DNA of 64,000 nt from Adiantum capillus-veneris (lineage: Eukaryota > Streptophyta > Polypodiopsida > Polypodiales > Pteridaceae). Positions 11,330 to 23,600 of this stretch are shown piece after piece. The first letter of the stretch is position 1, and every line of letters begins with the position of its first letter. The notes under the pieces were generated by a model. The model had not been told where the DNA came from. It made no database searches and was given only the letters and a program-made list of their open reading frames with translations. Where the stretch lies: positions 157,042,747-157,106,746 of the forward strand of contig CM043943.1 in assembly GCA_014529385.2 (NCBI GenBank), in the 5' to 3' direction. A program made the translations under genes and the position numbers.

Positions 11330-12130
11330 TTCAATCCAATGGCACAACGTAGGGAATAAGAAGTACATTCTTGTCGCAGGGGACAACGCCATTAAATGGA
11401 AGTTGTGGGAACCATCGACTGCACTGCGGCTATAGAGGCTAGATTTCTTTGTGAAAATACATTTTTCAGGTTTGGATATCCCTTGGAGATCACTAGTGAC
11501 CAAGGCAGCCTCTTTGTGAACGAATTGATGTCTACCATACTCTCTAACTACAAATGTTTTTCATGAGGGCCAATGGTGAGGCAAAGAGCACAAACAAGGT
11601 TCTTATTGCTCTACTTAGCAAGGCCTTTCATCTACACCTGGCATCTTGGGATTAAGCTATCCTAACAACTACTCGGGCTTATCGCACGGCATTCAAAGCC
11701 AGCACACTCCATCTAAATTGACTTTCAGAATAGAAGCTATTGCTCCCTTTGAATTCAATGCAGGTTCTCCAAGGGTGGGCACAATTCATGTGGATGTTGG
11801 TTTGCAATCCTCACATCTATCTCCCCTTAGTCTGCTCGAAGGGACAAAAGTGCTGTCTGCGCAAGCTTTGAAGGCTGCGCAACTTTGTTGAAATGCCTGG
11901 CATGACCGACATTTACACAGTTTCAACTTGGGTAAGGAGTGCTTGGTGCTGCTATATCAATCCAGATATGTGAAGAAGGCTAGAAGTTTAGTACCAGCTT
12001 GGCAAGGGGCATTCACTGTGAAAGAAATTCTCCCTCAAGGGGCTCTTCAACTGGAAACTCTTGTCGATCAACTGTTACACCTTGTCAATGGTTAAAACTG
12101 TCAGGCTTTATCATTGACCCTCTACCTAAG
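11330..12130 (+). pseudogene. Ty3/gypsy integrase remnant
   Basis: Broken plus-strand coding sequence of a gypsy integrase. In one frame near 11468-11520 it reads RFGYPLEITSDQGSLFVNEL, close to the FGxPxxIxSDQGxxFxN motif around the second catalytic Asp. Near 12015-12085 it reads ILPQGALQLETL followed by VNG, the usual C-terminal end of plant gypsy integrases. Frame changes and stops separate them. It is on the opposite strand to the neighbouring gypsy element, so it is not that element's missing integrase. Confidence 0.65.
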
Positions 12131-12725
12131 GCACTCTACTCTTCAAACACTTTATGCATATATATATACATATATATATACTGCTTCTTGGCACCTCACA
12201 CTGATTTTTCTGCATGGTGCACATACTAGAATCTTTGCGGTTCATATAAGAGGCCCTATCTATTCTACCCTCTCTCTCTTCTCTTTCTTCCTGTAGCTGT
12301 GCAATGACTTGACAAGCTAAATCATGTCATTGCAGTATCCTACTCCCCTTGAAAATATTTGCCCATGTAGATATTTTGTGCCACAAAACAAACCTATTGT
12401 TTCTGTTTCTTTTCTCTTCCACATGTGGAATATACACTCGACATCTTGGTGCATATATTCTAAACATAAATATAATAGAAGGTTCTTTTTCCACAAGAAG
12501 GAAAAAACAGTTATGGGAACAGGTACTTGAAAGCTAAAAAAAATATACATCTTTATGCAAACACAAGAAATGGTAATTTATCTATCTTTGAATTTTCCTT
12601 CTAAGCAGCTCAACATTGTCACGGTATCCTGTATCAGTGTTACTATTGAATAATTGTCTATGGTCTTTTGTTCCATTGATCTCTCTTGTTTCCATTGATC
12701 ATATGTTTTGCAATGTTGTTTGCAG
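12131..12725. other. Intron sequence before the first visible HYDIN exon
   Basis: AT-rich sequence with a short TA-rich run at about 12157-12180. The last 50 bases before 12726 are T-rich and end in tttgcag, a good 3' splice site. I see no gene here. Confidence 0.6.
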
Positions 12726-12890
12726 AGCATTTATGTGCAACTCCATAACAATGGAAAGGTTCCTTGTGCATGGGAGATTTTAAAGCCTGAGCCAAACATC
12801 AGTGATTTTGCAAGCATACGTGATTTTGCAGCTTTTCGTTGTATTCCTAGCCTTGGAACGGTCTTGCCCAATGAGTGCTTCAATTTGGAG
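12726..12890 (+). CDS. HYDIN: HYDIN exon A (first in window)
   Basis: 165 bases, 55 codons, phase 0 at both ends. The acceptor is tttgcag at 12719-12725 and the donor gtatca at 12891. The peptide starts SIYVQLHNNGKVPCAWEI, a strand pattern of ASH domains in which N-N-G-K and a Trp recur, and ends NECFNLE. It continues in frame into VRFMPV of the next exon, and the joined text NLEVRFMP fits the end of an Ig-like ASH repeat. Confidence 0.82.
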
Positions 12891-15800
12891 GTATCATTTA
12901 GAGAAAAACTAGTCACTAATAAGCTATCAAAGAATCTAAATTGTCAAAAACATAAACAAATTGTTGGTCAATCATATGACCTCAATCTTCATTCATGAAA
13001 AAATTATGTTCTCAGTGTATTGATAATTCGTTGATCCTGATGCTTAGAATTGAAGTATATATCAGGCAACTGACATGAAACTCTCTACTTCATAATGTCA
13101 ATTTAAAATGAGGTAAATCATTACTTTGTAACGCCCAACGGATGTCATTCAAAGGGAGTGTGCCATGTGAAAGTCGCTCAAAAAGTCCCATCTCTTGAAA
13201 CAATGTGTGCTCACACGTCTGTGGGGCATGCATGTATTTTAGCTCAAATATAATCGGCCCAACAAACAACCTAGTCGGGCTCTCACCTAGTTACACAAGT
13301 CTTGACCTGCATGTTCACATGCTAAGTAGGCTCAAACCAAACCTACTAGAAATATCGATAGAGCTTGACATAAATCTCTGTGTTGAAATATTTTGCAATC
13401 AATAGTCCTAAGCATAACAAAGTGATGTGAAGAGGCTCTTGCCAAGAAGTATCGAGCAGAAACATTTTCATCAGGGTTGCCTGCATCCTTCTTAATAATA
13501 AGTGACGACCTTATTTATCTTCAGACGTTAAACTTGTTCAATTCGTTGTTTTCTGTTCAACGTTTGTTAGAATCATGCATCTTATGCAAATGCCTCACCT
13601 GCATCAAGCCATTGTATGACATTGATAAGGACATGCTTTATCAAGCTGAGTAACAGGCACTCATACATAATTATATTCAGGGCATGTACAAGGAAGCTCT
13701 TTAGAACTAGTTAACTAACTATTTTCGATAAAAAAAAACTTTTCTTTTAAATAGGAGATATGTGCAATAGTGCAACAACCCCAAAAGGTGACGATCATGC
13801 TCTAAAGAAAACTCTTACTTTTTGTTTTTACAACAAAAAGATCCTTCCATTAGTTAATAAAACTGTTAAAAGGGCTGCAACCGGTCTCTGCTAGAGAGGG
13901 CTACATCAGAAACATGGGGAGACTCTCTCCCTAAAAAGACAAGATATATACAATGAGGGCTAAATCAAGGATGGGAGGAGGAAACAACCACATTGGTGGC
14001 CGGTAATGACATCTAGGTAGGCCCTGAACCATGGTGAAGAAAGGGCCTGGGCGCCAAAGTCGCAAGAAAGTCTCACGGTGCTCCCACATGCAGTCAAAGC
14101 TGCCCTGAAGTCTCTTAAACTGGCCCCTAAGTGTATGGATCAGCTCCAGCCAAATGTCACGAATAGTCTCTACCGATGGGACAAGGCGAGCCTCGAAGAT
14201 GCAAAAGCAGCGGGCCCGCTAGATGAAACAGTGTGTTAGGCCGTAGATGAGCTCCCGACACCACTCTCTATCACTGCACCACTCCTAGATGATGAGCTAT
14301 GTGGCAGGTTGGAGTGTAGGCCGATCCCGTGAATCACTACCATCCTGCTGATGGAAGCCATCTCAAATCGAAGCGCTGGGCCCGTGAGTGTGGAACCCCA
14401 AGTGTACAGGCGGGCTATGGAGAGTGTTGGCATCAGCCGAAGAATTTGAAGCCAAACTTGTTATGCCATGGGGAAGTCCCACAGATAGTGACATTGAGCC
14501 TCCAATGATACACATGCTGAACATGCTGCCGAGAAGCCGTTGTGTACCAACCAACTCCCAACTGCAGCAGCTCTATGCACAACTAGCCACTAAAACATGC
14601 TAACTCTCCTCGACTGTGTGTTATCCCGCAAACGCTCCCAGATACCTGACAAGAACTCAGATGTAACTCACCAGTAACTTTGTCTCCCACCTGGGTCCAC
14701 TAAAATGTGTGATGATGGAAGGCAAACTCAAGCTGTCGCTCCTCAATGGTGATCAGCTCCTGTTGAGCCTGCTGCATTTTCTCCTCCAACCAAGGACTAT
14801 CAGGGTGGCACTCTTGCATCCACTGTAGGGAAGCAATGCCCTGTCAGAGACGCTTCTCCTCCTTCTTGGTTGCATCCAAGCGAGCTGCAAACTCGTGGAG
14901 GAAGAAACGCCTAAGCTCAGCAAGTCTAGTGGCCACTCTACTAGCAAGGGTGCCTTGAGTGGCCACTCTCTATCCAAAGCACCACCACCCGCTCTCTGAG
15001 CGCTCTATCGAGTAAAATCCTCTCGGGATGCGCAACATGGCACTCCAGTCCTCTATCTATATGCCACAGAAAACATCATTGGTGCATGATCTGAAAAGGT
15101 AGTCCCTGCCAAAATACATACAGATCCTCCCATGTCACAGATACAATCACTCGCGTAGAAGCGATCTATCCAAAATAGATTCACGCTCCCTACTCTGCAG
15201 CATCTCTGAATCTTCTGACGCAAGCAACCCCTCACACGTTGAAACTGCGGTCCACGTAAACCTTCACATTCCGTGAGACAATCCTCATGGGATCAGTGAG
15301 AAAAGACCGATGCTACAACAACAACCAACCTCGCTATCTTCGAGGCCGGCTTCAATGGGGAGTAATCCGCATCCAAATGACCCCGAGATAGGCGTGTCTG
15401 TAGTGAATATCCCGCCCGGGTTCAAGCTGAGTGTGCAGTCCGTAGGGCTACATCCTCTGTCCAAGAATCAAGGGGTACTCTGAGTGAACCACAATGTGCC
15501 TACATCCAGATGCATCCGGTAGTGTCACGCTGAACTTGGCTAGCGACCAAAGTGTCTGTATCAAATCTATCACCCCCAGGTCCCCTGTGACCTGAAGCCA
15601 GTCAAGGACTGTGTGCAAAGTCCACTATGTGTGATCCCCGCCACACAACAAGAAGGAAAAGCCTACCAGTTTATCCAAATCCTCGGTGCCTCTAGCGGCT
15701 AGAGAAAGAACGCGTACTTGGAAATAAGTTGCCTCAAGGTCAGAAGATGGGTCGCCAATGTCAAAACTGGTCAACCCATGGGGGACTGACACAAAAGAAG

Positions 15801-18800
15801 AGATGCGTGTACCAGAAGTGGCATCCTCAAGTAGGATTGTCTCGTGAACCATTTTGCTTGTAGAGAAAGCACTACCAAGAGAGCGTCGAGCTGCGGATGA
15901 GTGTCTAGTCCCTTGTGTTGGAGGAGGAGTGCGGAATGGGTCGGGTGACGAAGTTGAGGGCCGAGCGAGGGAGAGGGAGGTGGGGGGGCAAGGAGGGAGA
16001 GGGACAAAGGAGTCGGTAGGTGGGGGGGAGGGAGGGCTTTACAGTCGTGAAGTTGAGGTGGAAGGAGGCTCCTAAGGGGAATCTTGTTTCAAAGGGTCAA
16101 AATGGTTCCTTGTCAAAAACCAATGCTCCTGAGCTCATCCACTAGGGGGGGTGGTATGGCAATCCCTTTCCTCTCGACGACGGTCGTGCACGTGCTGCCA
16201 GCCTCAGCTAGCTAGTGATTAGCCTCTGACGAGGTGCGAACCTGTGTCCTGGGTACCTGTCTGTTGTGAAAGTTCAGCCTTGGGGGGCTAAGCATGAGAC
16301 GCGGGTCGAGATCTCTTGTGAGGACAAGCCTTCGCTAAGTGGCTCATCTGTCTGCAAATGAAGCACTAGTTTGGGAGTCACGAATAACCCATCCTCTGGC
16401 AGATCCACTCGCCACTCACCCTAGGTACGAGGACTACCTTGGGGAGGGTGTGGGTGTCTCGAGCCAAAACGCGTACTGTGGGAATACTTGCAGCCTTGGC
16501 AGCAACTGAGGCTACCGTGCACAGGGTCTTCAAGACTGTCCTGATCTCAGAACCAATCTTGGAAAGAAGCGGAAGGTACTCTCTTGTCAGGCTCGGGAAG
16601 CAAAGTGAAATGGGCAAATCTTCTTCCTTGGCAAGAGCATTTGAACCTGGGTCGAAACCATAGAGCCACTGTCAAAAATGAGCCTTTACCGCTAGGATGG
16701 CCACAGGCTCATCGAAATGACCTTGGCAGCCATCTCGGGAATTTCAAACTCGATCTGGTAGTACCCTCGCTCGAGAAGTTGTCTCGATGAGCTTTCCCAC
16801 CTTTGCTAGGAGACGGGTCTGTAGAAGGTCGCGCACCTTGCCTCTGCTAGGTCGACCACCAATGATCTTGCAGATTACAAAGGTGGCATGCAGGCGCTTG
16901 ACCTCGGCTGCAAGGCTCACTTGCTCTGCTGGGGACAAAGCAAGTCGGATGGTGGGCTCGGCGGGGTTGGACAAGGGGACTTCATCTGGGTCCCTCTGAG
17001 GCAGAGCACAAGTTCCATCTGTTTTTGCTACTGCAAATGAGGGCAAAAAAAGAGTGTTCCTGCTGGAGCGAATCTCATAGATGAATCCGAGGAGCCACTG
17101 ATGACACCCAACGAGAAGCTGCAACAAGAGGGCAAAAAGGGGGAAGAAGGGGAAAGGGCGGGGGGGGGGGGGAGGGTGAATGCAGCAGCAGCGAGCGATC
17201 TCTATTCGGCAATTGAAAGACTTCGAAACGAAACGTTGGAAAACTCTTACTTTTGCTCGATTGTATCCAAATTTACCAGTAGCATTCTTTAAATTGAGAG
17301 AAGGTTAGGTTTGTCACATATTTGTCAGTGATTTTGTGTTGTATATAAATTGCAGGTTCGATTTATGCCAGTGCATAGATTGCATTCGTACTTTGTTAAG
17401 CTTCCTATGAAGATCCTCCATAGTTCAAGTTTGAGATACATATCTTGCAAGGGACACAGCTATAATCTACCATTCAGCATCGAGCCAACAGAAGTGCAAT
17501 TAGCCCCCATCATCCCCAAAGGAATGCCCCCAGCCCAGTGTACCATGGATTTAGTCAACAGCTCTGATCAGCTCATTGAAGTGTACTCCTTAGATTATGA
17601 TGCTCAGTATATAGAAGAAGAAAACATCCTCCGTGAGAATAAAACTTTCAATGAGGAGGGTTTCTTCCTTCTGCCTCCTCGTCAAGCTGGGCAACCGTTT
17701 TGGAAGGAACTAATGCCTACTGAAACTCAGACAACTAATCCCCCACAGCGACAAGCTCCAAGAGATTCATGGAAGGCTGCAAAGGAGAAAATTCTTCCCT
17801 CCAAAAAAGGGGCCAGCGCAAAGAAACCCAAAGACGAACCTGTTGAAAACTTCATTACAGAGCTTCCAGTACTAGAGTTGGATACACCAATTTTCATACT
17901 GCATGGACCTCCTCTAAGTGGTAAAACAACGCAAGGAAATTTGTTGAGTCTAAAGTTCAACCTTCCTGTCATTGATGTGCGTCAGGTTGTGCCTGGGATT
18001 TTCGTCAACGCACAAGGTGATGGTGAAGAGAATGATAGGTTACAAGATGTAGGCACCTTAATGCAGGACTTTACCCTTCACGAGAGAGAATTAATTGATA
18101 AAATCAGGCAACGGCTAAAGCAGGCTGACTGTAATCATGGAGTAATATTTGATGGCCTCCATACACAGTTCCTAAACTCAGCAGCCATTGCAAGATGTAT
18201 CTTGCTCTCTGTGGGGCTCCAATCTTCGGTTGCGCCACTCCAAACAGATATCACCTCAAGTACACAAACAGGGGAACAGCAGGGTATCAGAGTTTGGGTT
18301 GGAAACCCATTGGTTTATGTCCTTATCATCAACTTTGAGCAAGATTCTTTGGCCTATCGATATGCACAGATTCCAGATATTGACCACGCAAAAGAGAAGC
18401 ATAACTCTGTGCTAGATAAAGCACCAGATCTGTCAACTTACCCATTTTTGACAAGATTTCCTTCACAAGAAGTATTGGACCTTTTTTTCCGATCAGAACC
18501 TGTCCTCTACAATCTTCTGCATGGTCAGAAAGGTGACAGCTTGGAAAATGATGTTCAGAACAAGGTAAGAATCTGTTGGATCAATGGCATGCAAGAAATC
18601 AATGAAGTTTTTGAAGATGAGCTTAGAGTTCTCCCTTCACCTGGAGTAAGCACTCAGATTCCCATGCCTTGTACTTATCAAGTAATCAAAAGACCACCAG
18701 TAAGACCCAGCTGCCCGGAGTTTCTGAGTCACAATTTTTCCATTTTGACACCTGTTTCAAAGCAGGAAGTGGATATTGCTTCTTCCAAGAAAGGGAAAGA

Positions 18801-20564
18801 TGGAGGGAAGAATACAGGAAGATTAGCAAATCCAGCAGAAAAAGCTAGAATTAAAGGGCAAATGCACACTGATCAACTATCAGATGCAGGAAGCATCCTT
18901 GATGACAAGGTGAGTGTAAGCACAAAAACTGTTGGTACCAAAAAAAGCAGTGGCAGAAAGGACAGTCCGGTCATCCTGTCTGCTGATGCCTCTCAAGATT
19001 CCTCGGCTCTGAGTATAATTCCTGAAGGTTTAACAAAGCAAAGTCGATGGATAATTCCACCACATTCCAAGATGAGTCTATTACTGCGATTTTGGGCCAT
19101 TGAAGAGCAAGATTTTGACCATACTTTCTTATTCCAAATGGTCAATGCACCTGGCAAAGCATCTTTCCGTTGCAGAGCTAAGTGTGCACGCCCCCATATA
19201 AGCTGTGAATTGAAGAAAATTTCACTGCCAAGCATATTACATCCTTCATTTTCTCAGAATCAAATCCTAAGTTTTAGGAAGGATCAGATGCTTGATTTTG
19301 GTGCCATTCCAGCTGGAGTGAACCCAGAAGGATTTCCTGGTATTCAGGATTCTGAACACTCGATAAGGTTAACAATACATAACACTGGACTCTTTGATCT
19401 TCATGTTGACTTTGATATACTTTCAAACTTACCATCAGCAACGAGTCAAAAGTCCAGTAAACAGCCGACATTTTTCCTTCATCCACCCTCTATGGATCTT
19501 AAAATCGAAGAAAAGCAGGACTTAAGGATTTATTGTTACCCAAAGCAGGTGCAATGCAGATTGTAGACTATGCCTTTTGATTGACTGGTTCATTGTGCTG
19601 TCTAAGGACAGAGATTGGAAAGACAAGAAAATTTATAGACTTTGGATTTGTGCTGCATTTGCAGGACCAGCTTGGAATTCTGGAAGGGAAGCTTGTATGC
19701 AAAGTTACAGATAATCCTGAGCACGTACAGTTTAAACTGAGATGCTTATCTGATGTTCCCCGAGCCAACTTGGATCCATCATCTTTGAATTTCGAGCGTC
19801 TTCAAGTGGGGCTGCTAGAAAAAAAGGACATTACAATCAGGTGTGCTGTGGCAGTTGAAATCAATACTCTCTAGCATGTTCAGATGTTCCTTTTGTACAC
19901 ACTGAACTCTACAATCATGACTTTATACCATTAATCATAATCTGAATATGACTGGACCATTTAGAGATAATAGAAAAGTATGTAAGTTGTGCCACCACAC
20001 TAAAGACCTTTGCTTTCTCTCATGAAGGAGGGATTTCAGTTTTACGGATTATGGGCCCATTTGGTGAGATATGACTGAGGGCAGAACGAGGAAAAAGGTC
20101 TTCAAGAGGCAAAAATGACCTATGAGACCAAAATTTCCAAGAGAGCCTGTCATAAACTATCTACATCCACAAGTGCAAAAAGTGAATTGAGTAGAAAGTC
20201 AAAAATGCTCGACCTGGAGATAATGAGTGATGAATATACTGTGTTCCACAATAAAGGAACCATACAAAGAAGGGATCGGGAATGAATCATGAAAGATATG
20301 AACAGGAAGATGGCCCAAACAGATCTTTTTACAAATTTTTCTTTTACTGCTGAGAGGAATCCTCAAGGAATGCCTTGCAAAAGTGAACAAAGTGAACGAC
20401 CAGCCTTTCTGCTCCTAGCGAGTCCACAAATCCTGCAAGTCTGATAATTTCATCACTAGCGATTTTCCATGGTTGATTGCTTGCTGCTGCTGCTGCTGCT
20501 CCCACTTCCCATCTCCCCCTTTGCACCATTTCCCCTCTTGCCCAGCTGCCTCCTCCTACGTGCA

Positions 20565-20602
<38 letters not shown>

Positions 20603-23600
20603 GCCCCGCTCCTTGCATCCTTTTTTTGCCTTGCTGTCTTGGGCCACCTCAAGTGGGCTTGTAGGAAGCAAAGCACTGCTCTCTTCATAATAGCAGACAC
20701 AGATGGAGGCCTCTCCTTTTCACCTCAGAGGGACTCAAGCCCCCCTCTCTTGACACTGCCGAGCCTACCATCCGACTTGCTCTCTCGCCAACAGAGCAAG
20801 CCAGAATTGCAACAGAGGTGGAGCGCCCCCTAGCCACCTTTGTTATCTGTAAGATTATCAACACCCTACCTAGCAGAGACGAGGTGCACAATCTCCTCTG
20901 GGCCCCCCGTCTCTCAGAGGTGGGAAAGATCATCGTTGTGCAGTTCCTTAGGCATGGCTACTACCAAATCGAGTTTGAGACTCCCAAGATGGCAACCAAG
21001 GTCATTTCGATGAGCCCTCTGGCCATCTGAGCAATCAGAGTCCATTTTCAACAGTGGTACCATGGTTTCGACCCAGCTTCTGATGTTCTTGTCGAGGAAA
21101 TTTTCCCATTTCGGTTGCAGCAAGAAAAGGGTGTTGTGCTCTCTACAATGGATCTCCTCAGTGAAATATGCGTGAACCTCACTCCAGCAGAAAGAAAACT
21201 CAACACATCAATGGAACGAGCAACCCAAAGACACAACAATAGACTCAATAGACTCAGAACACCATGGAACTCGACTAACTCATGGAACCAGTACAGACTT
21301 TGGCTGCAGCACACTCAGCTCCAAGCCCAGAACTCACAGGTCAATGGGGGTGTCAAGGCTCCAATGTGCAGGGAGAGTGCAGATGTGCCATGATGGATAC
21401 AAGACACAAGACTCAAGATGCTAGACGATAGAAAGTAGATGATGCCTACGACGACTAGAATCAATCACTCATCTGTACCGTCATAAAGAGCCACCAACGG
21501 CTAGCAAAGTATCCCCGTCCAGCTACGTCTATCTCCAATCTGTGGTGGTGGTGATTTGGCCACAGTGTCCACTAGACTAGTACCACTGCCACGTGTCACT
21601 ACCCAAGCAAGAGTCCGTCCAATGTGAACCCTAGACCAACTATAACTAACTGTATGTCCCATGCAAGTGACACTATAGCCCTGCTACAGGTTGCCCGCCA
21701 CAAGACCCAGTGAGAGAAAACACTGAAAACTGTGAAAGGAAACTACAAGTGCTAAGTAAGCTGAAAAAGGACTGCAGATCTACCATAAATGTGGAGCCAA
21801 ACTCTCCAAAGCATACTAAGCAAGATGCACCCGTTAGCTGTAATTCCTCTTTGTCAGGTTAAGTCAGTAAGGAAGGGGTAGGAAGAGGGTAGGTAGGAGC
21901 TAGGACCACATTGCAGCAAGGAGGCCACACTCTGGTGCATGCACAAATCCTGGCTCTAGCACGGAGCGCACGAGAGGATCAGCAAGAAAAGTGGATGCAA
22001 GCAAGAAAAGAGGATGCATGTCAACAGCATATCTTCTTCAGATTTGGACTGGGTTTATAAAGTGAAAAGCCTCTAGATTATTTAAGTCTCTTGCAATAGT
22101 CAAAATCCCACAATTGGAAGGAGATATTCTATCCAGCATCCAATGCGCAATTTTAAGAGATCCTTGTTTTTTCTTTATGTTGGCTCCATGGATCATGGAC
22201 TGATTTACTTTTGAATTGGCCAGCAAATTTCTTACATGTATTCTCTATGAAATCGTGGCTTATGTTCTCTTTATGAACTGCAGGAACACATGTTCACTAC
22301 CTATTCATTGGAGATTTATTGGGTTGGAGAACTCAGCAACCGAATTTGCTTTCTCTGAGACACATGGCGTACTAGGTGCAATGTGTACTAATTCAGTTCA
22401 TATTTCTTTTTCATCCATCCTAGAGAAGATTCTGAAAGAGCATTTCAGGCTTCAGGTATTTTCTTTTGCAAGCCCCTCTACGTATGGAAATTGATCAAGT
22501 GAGCTGCTTCATTCTTACTGATTTGGTTTGTGTTATTGATTTAGGTTTTTTATGCAAAAACTCTGGACAAACCAGCCCAGGAATTCCTTTTAGCTGTAAC
22601 AGCTGAAGCATACAAAATTGACATTGTGGTTAAGAACGAGAACTGTCACGAAGATCCAAATACCCTAGACTTTGGCATTCTAAGAGTTGCAGAAGAGTTG
22701 TTGAAAACCTTGACTCTTCAGAATAAGGGGAAGTATCCAGTTTTATTCAACTTCTGCATGAAGAGATCCTTTTCTGAAATCTTCACTATCACCCCACTAC
22801 AAGGGAAATTGGAGCCAAAGGAGGAGCAAAAGGTAAGTTGGTAGGAAGGACACACACACTTTGTTTTAGTGATGTGGGATTATATTACTAGCGAGGAATC
22901 CTTAAAGTGAAGAAAACCCTCGAGTAATATCACATAGATATGCGTAAGCACGATTTACCCCTTTCCAATTCCTTGCCCTCCTGCAACATCTTGTGGGCAT
23001 TCTGTGCAGAGAACTTCTAGGGGGATGACCTTCGCGCGCCCCCCCCCCCCCCCCCCCCCCCCCCCCAAGTAGAGACCTGAGAAGTTCCTTGATTCACCCC
23101 TATCGTGCTTTGGAGATTCGGGGGTGGTTGATTCTCTGATGAAGGGATTTTTGCAGCTGGTCTACCAGTACATGCTGTAGAATTGCTTCTATAGATTAAC
23201 CCGCATCAGCATGAAGAGAAACTATATAGTTCCTCATATAATTGGCCTTGGTGAAGTAATCACAGTACGATTGGGGGTAGAAAACAAGCAACATAGAGCT
23301 CATAAATCTGAGCTGATACATCATCTGATTCAAAACCTATCCGAAGTGGTTGTCAAAGGGAAACTTTGAAAGGGAACAAGTTAAGCTAACCGTCTCTTGG
23401 GGAGGAATGAGCGTGGTGAGGAGAGATCTGCCTCATGTTTCAGTGAATATACCTTCATAAATTCAGAATAGTCTGAACTCACGAATTATAAGAGGGGATA
23501 AAACACTTGCAAAACTAAAAAAGCAAGAGAGTTGCCTCATGTTTCAGTGAATATACCTTCATAAGTTCAGAATAGTTTGAACTCACGAATTATAAGAGGG

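Noticed and set aside
11330-12130. Integrase remnant as the missing integrase of the gypsy element at 5308-11088
   Set aside because: It is on the opposite strand and outside that element's LTR.
20344-20833. Poly-Pro and poly-Gly ORFs
   Set aside because: They are translations of the 34-base C run on both strands.
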